This document shows, piece by piece, positions 1 through 7,652 of a stretch of DNA of 16,196 nt. A model generated the notes under the pieces. That model worked only from the letters and a program-made list of their open reading frames with translations, was not told where the DNA came from and did not search any database. Each line of letters opens with the position of its first letter. The stretch's first letter is position 1. The stretch comes from an uncultured Dorea sp. (lineage in GTDB: Bacteria; Bacillota; Clostridia; Lachnospirales; Lachnospiraceae): NCBI GenBank assembly GCA_910579925.1, contig CAJTVY010000062.1, forward strand, positions 1 through 16,196, written 5' to 3'. Made by a program: the position numbers and the translations under genes.

Positions 1-1241
1 TCATCCTTCTGGTACAGGCATGCGACCAGTTTGAGGTTGTTAAGATTGACAAGGATTTCGTAAGCGCACACAAGGATGCATTTGCGGCAGACCCAATCAT
101 TACAGAGGATATTGCTGCAAGAGTCGAGGCGGGCGTAGAACTGTCCGAAATCGAAGCTGCAGTAAAGGATGAACACGCAGAGGGAATCTATGTTGCAGGC
201 AAGCTGGTGGCATGTGTGAAGAGAGCCCATGACATTGACGTGAACCTGTCTGCACACGTTATGCACGAGAACCTGATGAGCAAGGCTTCAAGCGTACTGG
301 CTCTGTTATACGGCGTAAAGAATGCAGGAATCAGTAAGGACGATATCGAGTATGTAATCGACTGTGCGGAGGAAGCATGCGGAGACATGAACCAGAGAGG
401 CGGCGGCAACTTCGCTAAGGCTGCTGCAGAAATCGCAGGCCTTAATAATGCGACAGGTTCCGACAGCCGCGGTTTCTGTGCCGGACCATCCCACGCACTG
501 ATCGAAGCTGCCGCACTGGTTAAATCCGGCGCATACAAATGTGTTGCGGTAACAGCCGGCGGATGTACCGCAAAACTTGGCATGAACGGAAAAGACCATG
601 TGAAGAAAGGCCTTCCAATCTTAGAGGACTGTCTTGCAGGCTTCTGCGTGATCCTTTCCGAGAACGACGGAGAGAACCCGGAAATCAATCTTGACATTCT
701 GGGACGCCATACGGTTGGAACAGGAAGCGCGCCGCAGAACGTTATCGGCAGCCTTGTAGCAGACCCGCTTGAGAGAGCAGGACTGAAAATCACAGATATC
801 GACAAATTCTCTCCTGAGATGCAGAATCCGGATATCACGAAGCCGGCAGGAGCAGGCGACGTGCCGATGGCAAACTACAAGATGATTGCAGCCCTTGCCG
901 TAAAGAGAGGCGAGCTTGACAGAAAAGAACTGGCTTCTTTCAGCACAAACCACGGCTTGACCGGATGGGCTCCGACACAGGGACATATCCCGTCAGGCGT
1001 ACCGTACATCGGATTCGCAAGGGAGGATATTCTTGCAGGAAAGATAAAGACGGCTATGATTATCGGAAAAGGAAGCTTGTTCCTTGGACGTATGACGAAC
1101 CTGTTCGACGGTGTTTCCTTCGTAATCCAGGCAAATACAAAGGCAGAAGCTGAAAAAGCTTCCGGCGTATCTGAGGAAGAGGTAAAGGGATTAATCGCAA
1201 AGGCGATGAAGGATTTCGCAGCTTCCCTGATCGCAGAGTAA
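1..1241 (+). CDS. grdC: Glycine/sarcosine/betaine reductase component C, subunit beta (partial, 5' end missing)
   Basis: The frame is open from base 3 to the TAA at 1239-1241, giving 412 residues. The family is about 510 residues long, so roughly the first 100 lie left of the window. GrdC with GrdD forms component C (protein C) of the cytoplasmic glycine reductase complex. It takes the acetyl group from the Se-carboxymethyl intermediate of GrdA and releases it as acetyl phosphate. The protein is related to FabH (ketoacyl-ACP synthase III). Visible signatures are the thiolase-fold Cys context RGFCAGPSHAL near 472-504, a VTAGGC strand, and NHGLTGWAPTQGH near 948-982, which resembles the KAS-III histidine region. 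It ends 14 bases before grdD, with a GGGGG ribosome site in the gap, so the two form one operon. The selenoprotein genes grdA/grdB are not in the window. Identification is by family recognition and the grdC-grdD pairing. Confidence 0.93.
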   Translation, partial: ILLVQACDQFEVVKIDKDFVSAHKDAFAADPIITEDIAARVEAGVELSEIEAAVKDEHAEGIYVAGKLVACVKRAHDIDVNLSAHVMHENLMSKASSVLALLYGVKNAGISKDDIEYVIDCAEEACGDMNQRGGGNFAKAAAEIAGLNNATGSDSRGFCAGPSHALIEAAALVKSGAYKCVAVTAGGCTAKLGMNGKDHVKKGLPILEDCLAGFCVILSENDGENPEINLDILGRHTVGTGSAPQNVIGSLVADPLERAGLKITDIDKFSPEMQNPDITKPAGAGDVPMANYKMIAALAVKRGELDRKELASFSTNHGLTGWAPTQGHIPSGVPYIGFAREDILAGKIKTAMIIGKGSLFLGRMTNLFDGVSFVIQANTKAEAEKASGVSEEEVKGLIAKAMKDFAASLIAE

Positions 1242-1255
1242 GGGGGACGGTAACG

Positions 1256-2410
1256 ATGGCGAATAATATAGAGAGAATGATTGCCGATACCTTTATGGAG
1301 ATGGCCCAGGGTCTTGAGACAGGAAGCTTCGGGAAGAGACCGAAGGTGGCTCTTACTGGTATGGGCAGCGAGCATGGAGAAGAGAACTCCATGAAAGCGG
1401 CCGTAGAGGCGGCAAAAGACGGAATCGACGTATACTATATCGGAACATTAGAGGCGGAAGGCGTGACTACTATTAAGGTTGCCAACGACGAGGAAGGTCA
1501 CGACCGTATGGAAGAGATGCTGAAAAAGGGAGAAGTGGATGCGGCAGTTACTATGCATTTCCCATTCCCGATCGGCGTATCTACCGTAGGACGCTGTGTG
1601 ACGCCGGCGACTGCAAAAGAGATGTTCATTGCGAACACGACCGGAACCTCCAGTACGGACCGTATTGAGGGTATGATTAAGAATGCGATTTATGGAATCA
1701 TTACCGCTAAGGCTTGCGGCGCCAAGAATCCGACCGTCGGAATCCTGAACGTAGACGGCGCGCGCCAGACGGAGAAGGCGTTAAAGCAGCTTCAGGAGAA
1801 GGGATACGATATCGCATTTGCCGAGTCAGGAAGGGCAGACGGCGGATGTGTGATGAGAGGAAACGATGTACTCCAGGCATCTCCGGACATCATGGTTACG
1901 GACTCCCTGACCGGAAATATTCTGGTGAAGATGCTGTCCTCCTTTAACACAGGCGGCAGCTTTGAGGCGACCGGCTATGGCTATGGCCCGGGAATCGGAG
2001 AAGGCTATGAGCAGTTAGTCATGATTGTATCAAGGGCAAGCGGCGCTCCGGTAATCGCCAATGCGATCCGCTATGCGGGCCAGCTCGTAAGAGGCAAGGT
2101 ATTCGAGGTTGCGAAGGCAGAATTTGCGGCTGTGAAGAAGGCAGGGCTTAAGGAGATCTTAGATGCGCTCAAGGCTTCCCAGAAACCGGCAGGGGCTGCG
2201 GAAGAAGTAAAAGAGCCTCCAAAGGAAATCGTGACCGCTCAGATCGCAGGTATCGAGGTCATGGACTTAGAGGATGCCGTAAAGGCGCTGTGGAAGATTA
2301 ACATCTATGCAGAGAGCGGAATGGGATGTACCGGACCGATCGTGCGCGTGTCCGAGGCGAACCTTGCGAAGGCAGAGGAAGAGCTTAAGAAAGCCGGATA
2401 TATTAATTAA
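1256..2410 (+). CDS. grdD: Glycine/sarcosine/betaine reductase component C, subunit alpha
   Basis: This is a complete 384-residue gene starting at ATG 1256, preceded by GGGGG at 1242-1246. GrdD is the PlsX-like (phosphate acyltransferase fold) subunit of component C. It carries the acetyl thioester and performs the phosphorolysis that yields acetyl phosphate, later used by acetate kinase to make ATP. In characterised clostridial GrdD the acetyl group is bound on a C-terminal cysteine near residue 359. Here the matching motif GMGCTGP puts a cysteine at residue 358, so the enzyme looks active. Another family signature is the glycine-rich YGYGPGIGEGYEQL stretch around residues 240-253. The length matches the family. 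It is the last gene of the operon, since a strong hairpin follows 26 bases after the stop codon. Confidence 0.95.
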   Translation: MANNIERMIADTFMEMAQGLETGSFGKRPKVALTGMGSEHGEENSMKAAVEAAKDGIDVYYIGTLEAEGVTTIKVANDEEGHDRMEEMLKKGEVDAAVTMHFPFPIGVSTVGRCVTPATAKEMFIANTTGTSSTDRIEGMIKNAIYGIITAKACGAKNPTVGILNVDGARQTEKALKQLQEKGYDIAFAESGRADGGCVMRGNDVLQASPDIMVTDSLTGNILVKMLSSFNTGGSFEATGYGYGPGIGEGYEQLVMIVSRASGAPVIANAIRYAGQLVRGKVFEVAKAEFAAVKKAGLKEILDALKASQKPAGAAEEVKEPPKEIVTAQIAGIEVMDLEDAVKALWKINIYAESGMGCTGPIVRVSEANLAKAEEELKKAGYIN

Positions 2411-2435
2411 ATATGAAATACCGGAAGGTTTCTTT

Positions 2436-2472
2436 AGGAAAGTGGCATCTTGTTTCGGGATGCCACTTTCCT
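2436..2472 (+). terminator. Intrinsic terminator of the grd operon
   Basis: A perfect 14-bp stem (aGGAAAGTGGCATC, pairing with GATGCCACTTTCCt) encloses a 9-base loop and is followed by a T-rich run (TTTATAT). It begins 26 bases past the grdD stop. The T tract is short, but the stem is long and flawless. The upstream side holds TTTA, so weak bidirectional action is possible. Confidence 0.85.
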
Positions 2473-2489
2473 TTATATAGGGCGGGTTC

Positions 2490-2495
2490 TATAAT
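2490..2495 (+). promoter_or_regulatory. Candidate -10 box for the repeat/LRR gene
   Basis: A consensus TATAAT sits 26 bases before the proposed ATG and just after the grd terminator. There is no convincing -35 at 16-18 bases upstream, because that stretch is the 3' arm of the terminator. The promoter is therefore weak or needs an activator. The call rests on position and the -10 match only. Confidence 0.35.
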
Positions 2496-2520
2496 GAATT
2501 CGTGAGGTGTTAATAGTTTT

Positions 2521-3432
2521 ATGGAAGCGGTTTTAAAAGTAAGGGTCCAGGGTATTTTTATGCCTTGGAAAGAAATGATGCAAGGATGCCTGGTTATGGT
2601 CATGCTTGGCATTTTATGTCTCTGCATACAAAATTATGCAGAGAACGGTGGAACGGTACAGGAAGTACCCGTATGTGGTGCGGCGGGATCCTGGTCTGTG
2701 GCGGCTTTGGAGGAGGCGGGTCTGTCAAAGATCTGCAGAGACAGGAAGCTTACAGCCGCAGATATGAGAGGGGAACTGACAGATTTCCCTGGCGACCTAA
2801 GCGCGGCAGTGAAACCAGTCCCTGTCAGGGATATACCGGCAAAGAATCTGGCAGAAATGGAGAATCCGCAGATCATAGTCAGAGATGATCCGCCGGTCAT
2901 GGATGTGACGGATCTGCCGGGAGACAATCTGATTCCGGTAGAAAGTGTGACTCCAGGGGACAATATCGTTCCGGTAGAAAGCGAGATTTCAAGAGACGAT
3001 GTAATTCCGGTAGAAAGCGAGATTCCAGGGGACGATGTAATTCCGGTAGAAAGCGAGATTCCGGGAGATACCGGTATCTCCGAGGAACCAGTTGTTCCAG
3101 AAGAAATTGCAGGTTTTATTCTGGATAGCGAGGGATATATTACAGGGTATACAGAGCGTGTAATGATTAACGATAACCTGCTGCTTATTCCCAAAGCAGA
3201 AAGCTGCCTTGGAATCAGGAAAGGTGCGTTTGAGGGACTGGGCGAGGAGATTTTAGAAGTCTATATTCCGGCAACGATCTGCGACATTGAATCAGGCGCT
3301 TTTGATGGATTTCCTTATCTGATGTTCGTTGAAGTATCAGAAGAAAATCCCTGTTACTACAGCGTGGATGGAATTCTGTATTCAGCATTAGGAAAAGAAG
3401 TATTCTGTCCGGCAGGAAGAGAAACTGAATAG
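2521..3432 (+). CDS. Secreted or membrane-anchored protein with 12-residue repeats and a short BspA-like LRR
   Basis: This is a 303-residue protein of no known function. Three parts are visible. Residues 21-37 form a hydrophobic segment (CLVMVMLGILCLC), a signal anchor or uncleaved signal peptide. Residues 135-182 hold four tandem 12-residue repeats of the type D(N/D)xIPVESExPG. Residues from about 196 to the end match the cadence of BspA-type leucine-rich repeats (RKGAFEGLGEE, LEVYIPATICDIESGAFDGFP, then YYSVDGILYS). In that family YSVDGxLY is usually followed by 'YPAGK' and further LRR units. Here the protein stops right after CPAGRETE, so it looks truncated or represents a minimal version. 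The start is uncertain. ATG 2521 has GAGGTG 12 bases away. ATG 2560 (residue 14, just before the hydrophobic stretch) has CAGGG at a better distance and may be the real start. It is monocistronic between a terminator and the next promoter. Confidence 0.6.
   Translation: MEAVLKVRVQGIFMPWKEMMQGCLVMVMLGILCLCIQNYAENGGTVQEVPVCGAAGSWSVAALEEAGLSKICRDRKLTAADMRGELTDFPGDLSAAVKPVPVRDIPAKNLAEMENPQIIVRDDPPVMDVTDLPGDNLIPVESVTPGDNIVPVESEISRDDVIPVESEIPGDDVIPVESEIPGDTGISEEPVVPEEIAGFILDSEGYITGYTERVMINDNLLLIPKAESCLGIRKGAFEGLGEEILEVYIPATICDIESGAFDGFPYLMFVEVSEENPCYYSVDGILYSALGKEVFCPAGRETE
2923..3066 (+). repeat. Four tandem 36-bp coding repeats
   Basis: The units lie at 2923-2958, 2959-2994, 2995-3030 and 3031-3066, all exactly 36 bp with no indels. 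Each has the core ATTCCGGTAGAAAG (GTTCCGGTAGAAAG in unit 2). They encode DNLIPVESVTPG, DNIVPVESEISR, DDVIPVESEIPG and DDVIPVESEIPG. Units 3 and 4 differ at only two bases, which points to recent duplication. A fifth, degenerate unit (DTGISEEP...) follows. Confidence 0.95.
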
Positions 3433-3465
3433 TGAAAGAAGAAAAACAGATGAGAAGGGATGTTT

Positions 3466-3515
3466 CTTCTGTCCTTGTAATACATTTATCTTTGGGATGG
3501 TGTAGCGGACAGAAG
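3466..3515. repeat. Long-loop inverted repeat downstream of the LRR gene
   Basis: CTTCTGTCC (3466-3474) pairs perfectly with GGACAGAAG (3507-3515) across a 32-base loop. The 5' arm can also pair with ACAGA at about 3446-3450 to make a competing hairpin. No T run follows, so this is at best a weak terminator or mRNA-stabilising 3' structure for the upstream gene. Confidence 0.3.
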
Positions 3516-3565
3516 GGGCCTCCCTTAAACTTTGTAAATTTACTCTGTTATTTTTAGAGGTCAGA

Positions 3566-3574
3566 TGCTATAAT
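3566..3574 (+). promoter_or_regulatory. Extended -10 promoter for the exporter operon
   Basis: TGC-TATAAT is a perfect extended -10 element (TGnTATAAT), located 30 bases before ATG 3604. The position expected for a -35 holds only TGTTAT, which is tolerable for an extended -10 promoter. GGGGAGG lies 7 bases before the start codon. Confidence 0.65.
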
Positions 3575-3603
3575 GAGAAAAGATTTTTTGGGGAGGCGTT
3601 AGT

Positions 3604-4836
3604 ATGAAGATTCAGCAGATCAGAAGAGAGAAAGACGAATACATAGATATGCTTCTTATGGCTGACCCGCAAAAGGAGATGATTGAGAGTTATCTTGATA
3701 AAAGTGAAATGTTTGCCTTGATTAATGGGGGAGATGTCTGCACAGTCTGTGTGGTGGAACTGCTGAAGAACCGGAAATGCGAACTTAAGAATATTGTGAC
3801 CCGCAAGGAGGACCGTGGGAAGGGATATGCTAAATATATGATCCGCCACGTCTGTGAGCATTATGGAAACCGGTGCGATACGATGTACGCAGGTACAGGC
3901 AACCGTAAAAAAACGTTGGAATTCCTGGGTAAATGTGGATTTGTCAACTCTCATATTGTGGCAAACTATTATCCTGAGCACTACACAGAGCCGGTCTATG
4001 AAGGAGGCGTGCGGCTTACTGATAAGATCTATCTGAAAAAGCAGCTGGATTCGGAGATTAATGTGAAGAAGGTGGTAGATCTGGCGCTGGAGGCTGGGAG
4101 AATCCTTTTGAAAAACGGTGCAGAGATTTTCCGGGTGGATGAGACGATGACGCGGATCTGCAAACGTTTCCATGTGGAATATGTGGATACCTTTATTTTA
4201 AGTCATGCTATCTTCATCAGTGCAGAGAACGGAATGGAGGAGGCATATACAAAGGTGAAGCAGGTGCCGCTGTCTTCGTCTGATCTGGAGATTGTTGCCG
4301 AGGTTAATGAACTTTCACGGGAGATTGCAGAAGGGCTTGTAAGCATTGAGGAAGCGATGGTAAGACTTACAAGTATAGAGAATATGCCAAAGAAGAGCGG
4401 ATACTTCCAGGTTCTTGCAGCGGGAGTTGGAAGCGGGTGTTTCGGCTATCTGCTTGGAGCCACCGCCATGGAGAGCCTGGTGGCAGCGTGTATCGGATGT
4501 CTGTTGTATATCTGGGTGCTGGCGGCGAAGAAGCTTCAGATGTCAAAAATGATTGTAAATATTGTAGGCGGTGTGATCATTACGGCTCTTGCGATTCTTG
4601 CGTATCTTCTTCCTCTGCCTGGGAATGTAGAACTTAGCGGGATGATTATCGGTTCGATCATGCCGCTGGTGCCGGGGCTTGCGTTCGTGAACGCAATCCG
4701 TGATATTGCAGACAGCGACTTTCTATCTGGGACGGTTCGAATGATTGATGCGCTGCTGGTCTTCGTTTATATTGCCGTAGGCGTAGGCGTGACCCTGAGT
4801 GCATATAATAATCTGGGAGGAGGTCTTATGCTTTGA
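3604..4836 (+). CDS. GNAT acetyltransferase domain fused to threonine/serine exporter subunit (YjjP/ThrE N-half)
   Basis: This 410-residue membrane protein has two clear parts. Residues 1-145 are a GNAT N-acetyltransferase domain with the acetyl-CoA-binding motif A (NIVTRKEDRGKGYAKYMI, the R-x-x-G-K-G loop at about 68-75) and the usual end (EFLGKCGFV). From about residue 153 it is the ThrE/DUF1212 family found in YjjP, with NVKKVVDLALEAGRILLKNGAEIFRVDETM, the PLSSSDL segment, and then about five transmembrane helices (roughly 267-287, 290-308, 316-336, 345-363, 382-400) including PLVPGLAF. YjjP-type proteins export small organic acids or threonine/serine together with a YjjB partner, which is the next gene here. 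The GNAT fusion is unusual for the family. It may couple substrate acetylation to export, but the substrate cannot be read from sequence. The ATG start has GGGAGG 7 bases upstream. Confidence 0.85.
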   Translation: MKIQQIRREKDEYIDMLLMADPQKEMIESYLDKSEMFALINGGDVCTVCVVELLKNRKCELKNIVTRKEDRGKGYAKYMIRHVCEHYGNRCDTMYAGTGNRKKTLEFLGKCGFVNSHIVANYYPEHYTEPVYEGGVRLTDKIYLKKQLDSEINVKKVVDLALEAGRILLKNGAEIFRVDETMTRICKRFHVEYVDTFILSHAIFISAENGMEEAYTKVKQVPLSSSDLEIVAEVNELSREIAEGLVSIEEAMVRLTSIENMPKKSGYFQVLAAGVGSGCFGYLLGATAMESLVAACIGCLLYIWVLAAKKLQMSKMIVNIVGGVIITALAILAYLLPLPGNVELSGMIIGSIMPLVPGLAFVNAIRDIADSDFLSGTVRMIDALLVFVYIAVGVGVTLSAYNNLGGGLML

Positions 4837-5297
4837 TACATGGATTCATTATGCATATGGTGTGCCCGTTTCTGGGCACGGTGGGGTATGCGGTGCTTTT
4901 TAATGTTCCAAAGCGTTTTTACCTTAGCTGCGGATTAACCGGAATGGCCGGCTGGCTGGTATACCACGCAATTGCCAGTCAGACGCTTTCTGCGGCCTTT
5001 GCTTCGTTTCTGGGTACGATGGCTGTAGTTTTTTTGTCCCGGGTGCTGAGTGTTGAAAAGAAATGCCCGATTACAGTCTTCCTTGTAGCCGGTATCCTGC
5101 CGCTGGTGCCAGGCGCGGGAATCTATTATACGGTTTACTATCTTGTAACCAACCAGCTTGCGGAAGCTGCCAGAAGGGGGATGGATTCTGTGAAAGTAGC
5201 CTTTGCCATTGTTTTGGGGATTGTGTTTATACTGACTTTGCCGGGCGAGTTGTTCCAAAGGATGGCAGGCTGGCGAAGAAAAGTCAGAAAAGGTTGA
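4833..5297 (+). CDS. Threonine/serine exporter small subunit (YjjB/DUF3815-like)
   Basis: This 154-residue integral membrane protein has about four hydrophobic helices and the signature GILPLVPGAGIYYTVYYLV near 88-106. That echoes the PLVPG of its partner and reflects the pseudo-symmetric halves of the ThrE family. Single-chain ThrE (Corynebacterium) contains both halves. Here they are split as in E. coli YjjP/YjjB, and the two should form one exporter. The start is a TTG at 4833, overlapping the upstream stop codon by four bases (TTGA). It is chosen because GGGAGGAGG at 4815-4823 sits 9 bases upstream. The first in-frame ATG (4851) is too far from that ribosome site and would trim six residues. 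Translation is very likely coupled to the upstream gene. Confidence 0.85.
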   Translation: MIHGFIMHMVCPFLGTVGYAVLFNVPKRFYLSCGLTGMAGWLVYHAIASQTLSAAFASFLGTMAVVFLSRVLSVEKKCPITVFLVAGILPLVPGAGIYYTVYYLVTNQLAEAARRGMDSVKVAFAIVLGIVFILTLPGELFQRMAGWRRKVRKG

Positions 5298-5323
5298 TAG
5301 ATGCCATGGAGTTGTGGTACAAT
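5294..5323 (+). promoter_or_regulatory. Sigma-70-type promoter for the sirtuin-like gene
   Basis: TTGATA (5294-5299) and TACAAT (5318-5323) are separated by 18 bases, with a TGG extended -10 just before TACAAT. The -35 overlaps the last codons and stop of the YjjB-like gene. The start codon follows 48 bases after the -10. Confidence 0.65.
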
Positions 5324-5371
5324 TAAGAGGACAAGATGTTGTATTTTTGTTATATAAAGGAAGGTGAGCAT

Positions 5372-6109
5372 ATGTCAGAGGGTAATTTGTTAAAAATTCT
5401 GAAGGAGAGCCGTTATACTACGGTTCTGAGCGGATTCGCCATGCTTCTTGAGAACGGATATCCATCCATCAGGGACGGCGACGTGTCCTATGATATAGAA
5501 CGGAAATACGGATATTCTATGGAAGAGATGTTTTCCAGTGCATTCTATTCAACACGGAAGGAACAGTTTTATGAGTTTTACCGTAATGAGATGCTCAGCC
5601 AGCTAGAGACTCCGCCGGGGAAAGGATTCAGGGAGATGGCCGAACTTGAGAGGCGGGGCTTGTTCCAGTGCATTATTACCCGGAGGATCTATGGGCTGCC
5701 GCACCGGGCAGGCTGCCGGAATGTCATTGATCTGCATGGGAATGTATACGATAATTTCTGTCCCCACTGCGGAAGGAAGTATCCCATGGAATTTATACGG
5801 GATTCCGCCAGGGTGCCGCTGTGTGAAGACTGTAAGACTCCGGTAAGGCCGAGAGTGTGCCTTTTTGGAGAGATGGTGGATAACAGTGTGATTACCAGGG
5901 CGGCAAAGGAGATTCAGAAGGCAGATGTGCTGCTGGTTCTTGGATCCCATCTGAACTCCTATCTGTGCAGTCAGCTGATCAATTATTATGAGGGCGATAA
6001 GCTGATCCTGGTAAATGAGACGGCTCATCATGCGGAGCGGTTTGCAGATATCGTTGTCCATAAGCGGGTGGACGACTTGCTGGAGCAGCTTAGAAAAGAG
6101 CTTGGGTAG
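5372..6109 (+). CDS. Degenerate SIR2-family (sirtuin-like) protein
   Basis: The protein is 245 residues from ATG 5372, chosen because AAGGAAGG lies 7 bases upstream. An in-frame ATG at 5336 would add 12 residues but has no ribosome site. The sirtuin architecture is plain. There is a zinc module with CPHC (130-133) and CEDC (151-154), the LHG motif with the catalytic-type His122, CLFGEM (163-168) and a C-terminal VNET strand. The NAD-binding and catalytic motifs are altered. GAGIS becomes GFAML (21-25), GIPDFR becomes GYPSIR (29-34), TQNIDGLH becomes TRRIYGLP (103-110), and GTSL becomes GSHL (191-194). The invariant Asn and Asp of TQNID are both gone, so normal NAD-dependent deacylation is doubtful. 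It may be a pseudoenzyme or an enzyme of different chemistry. It precedes gltX by 73 bases and is probably cotranscribed with it. Confidence 0.8.
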   Translation: MSEGNLLKILKESRYTTVLSGFAMLLENGYPSIRDGDVSYDIERKYGYSMEEMFSSAFYSTRKEQFYEFYRNEMLSQLETPPGKGFREMAELERRGLFQCIITRRIYGLPHRAGCRNVIDLHGNVYDNFCPHCGRKYPMEFIRDSARVPLCEDCKTPVRPRVCLFGEMVDNSVITRAAKEIQKADVLLVLGSHLNSYLCSQLINYYEGDKLILVNETAHHAERFADIVVHKRVDDLLEQLRKELG

Positions 6110-6182
6110 AGAGTTTAAGCGGCAGAGACGCACCCTTTGCGGGCGGCTTACATCAGAAAATAAAAAAATCAGGAGATGAAAT

Positions 6183-7643
6183 ATGAGCAGAGTGAGAACA
6201 AGATTTGCGCCGAGTCCCACCGGCAGAATGCATGTGGGAAATTTAAGAACTGCGCTTTATGCGTATCTGATTGCGAAGCATGAGGGAGGAGACTTCATGC
6301 TTCGGATCGAAGATACGGATCAGGAGCGTTTTGTAGAAGGGGCGCTGGATATTATTTACCATACTCTTGCGGAGACAGGGCTTGTCCATGACGAGGGCCC
6401 GGATAAGGACGGAGGAGTCGGTCCTTATGTGCAGAGTGAGCGCAACGCTTCGGGGCTGTATCTGAAGTATGCGAAGCAGCTGATCGAGCAGGGGAATGCC
6501 TATTACTGTTTCTGCGATAAGGAGCGTCTGGCCTCTTTAAAGAGCAGTGTGTCAGAGGACGGAGGAACAGAGATTGTTGTCTATGACAAACATTGTCTGG
6601 GCCTTAGTAAAGAGGAAGTGGAGGAGAACCTTAAGGCGGGTAAGCCTTATGTGATTCGTTTCAATATGCCTGTAGAGGGGACCACCACCTTTGCAGACGA
6701 CATTTACGGGGAGATCACGGTTCCCAATGAAGAACTTGAGGATCTGATTCTGATTAAATCCGACGGATATCCAACCTATAATTTTGCTAATGTCATTGAT
6801 GACCATCTGATGGGGATCACCCATGTGGTGCGGGGGAATGAGTACCTGTCTTCAGCTCCGAAATATAACAAGATCTACGAGGCGTTTGGGTGGGAGGTAC
6901 CTACTTATGTGCATTGCCCGCTGATTACAGACGAGAATCATAAGAAGCTGAGTAAGAGGTGCGGGCATTCTTCCTATGAGGATCTGATTGATCAGGGATT
7001 TATCACAGAGGCAGTGGTGAACTATGTGGCGTTGCTTGGCTGGTGTCCGGCGGGTAATCAGGAGATATTCTCTCTGGAAGAACTGGTAAAGGAGTTCGAT
7101 TACCGGCATATGAGCAAATCTCCTGCGGTGTTTGATATTGTGAAGCTTAAATGGATGAACGGCGAGTATTTTAAGGCTATGGATGAGGAAGAATTCTACC
7201 GGATGGCCAGGCCCTATATCCAGGAAGTGGTATCGAAGGATTATGATCTTAAGAAGATTGCAGCGCTTGTGCGTACCAGGATCGAAGTATTTCCAGATAT
7301 CCGGGAGCAGATTGATTTCTTTGAGGAACTGCCAGAGTATGATACGGCCATGTATTGTCATAAGAAGATGAAGACAAATGAGGAGAAGTCTCTCGGTGTG
7401 CTTGAGGAGGTGCTGCCTCTTCTGGAAGTTCAGGATGATTTCAGTAATGATGCACTGTTTACGGTTCTTAAGGGCTATGTAGATGAGAAGGGTTACAAGA
7501 CTGGATTCGTGATGTGGCCGGTGCGGACTGCTGTTTCCGGGAAACAGAACACTCCTGGCGGTGCAACCGAGATCATGGAGATTATCGGAAAAGAGGAGTC
7601 GCTTAAGAGAATCCGCAAAGGAATCGAATTGTTAAGGAGATAA
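6183..7643 (+). CDS. gltX: Glutamate--tRNA ligase
   Basis: This 486-residue class I aminoacyl-tRNA synthetase charges tRNA-Glu in the cytoplasm. In most Firmicutes GluRS is non-discriminating and also mischarges tRNA-Gln for later amidation by GatCAB; whether that holds here is inference. Motifs are FAPSPTGRMHVGN (residues 8-20, HIGH-type motif HVGN), RIEDTDQERF (41-50), the HVVRGNEYLSS segment (214-224), and KKLSKR (254-259, the KMSKS-type loop). CFC at 109-111 with Cys138 resembles the zinc-binding insert of bacterial GluRS. The length is normal. AGGAGATGAAAT precedes the ATG. The helicase gene follows 9 bases after the stop, so the two share a transcript. Confidence 0.96.
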   Translation: MSRVRTRFAPSPTGRMHVGNLRTALYAYLIAKHEGGDFMLRIEDTDQERFVEGALDIIYHTLAETGLVHDEGPDKDGGVGPYVQSERNASGLYLKYAKQLIEQGNAYYCFCDKERLASLKSSVSEDGGTEIVVYDKHCLGLSKEEVEENLKAGKPYVIRFNMPVEGTTTFADDIYGEITVPNEELEDLILIKSDGYPTYNFANVIDDHLMGITHVVRGNEYLSSAPKYNKIYEAFGWEVPTYVHCPLITDENHKKLSKRCGHSSYEDLIDQGFITEAVVNYVALLGWCPAGNQEIFSLEELVKEFDYRHMSKSPAVFDIVKLKWMNGEYFKAMDEEEFYRMARPYIQEVVSKDYDLKKIAALVRTRIEVFPDIREQIDFFEELPEYDTAMYCHKKMKTNEEKSLGVLEEVLPLLEVQDDFSNDALFTVLKGYVDEKGYKTGFVMWPVRTAVSGKQNTPGGATEIMEIIGKEESLKRIRKGIELLRR

Positions 7644-7652
7644 GAGAAATCT

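Noticed and set aside
188..838. 216-residue minus-strand open frame inside grdC
   Set aside because: It is a shadow frame rich in Ser, Pro and Ala, typical of antisense to an Ala/Gly-rich gene.
1..2410. In-frame UGA selenocysteine codon in the reductase genes
   Set aside because: No internal UGA occurs in the visible grdC or in grdD. Selenocysteine belongs to GrdA and GrdB, which are outside the window.
3446..3515. Possible attenuator or riboswitch formed by competing hairpins
   Set aside because: The structures lie upstream of a good extended -10 promoter for the next gene, so they would not be in that mRNA. There is no T run and no known aptamer core.
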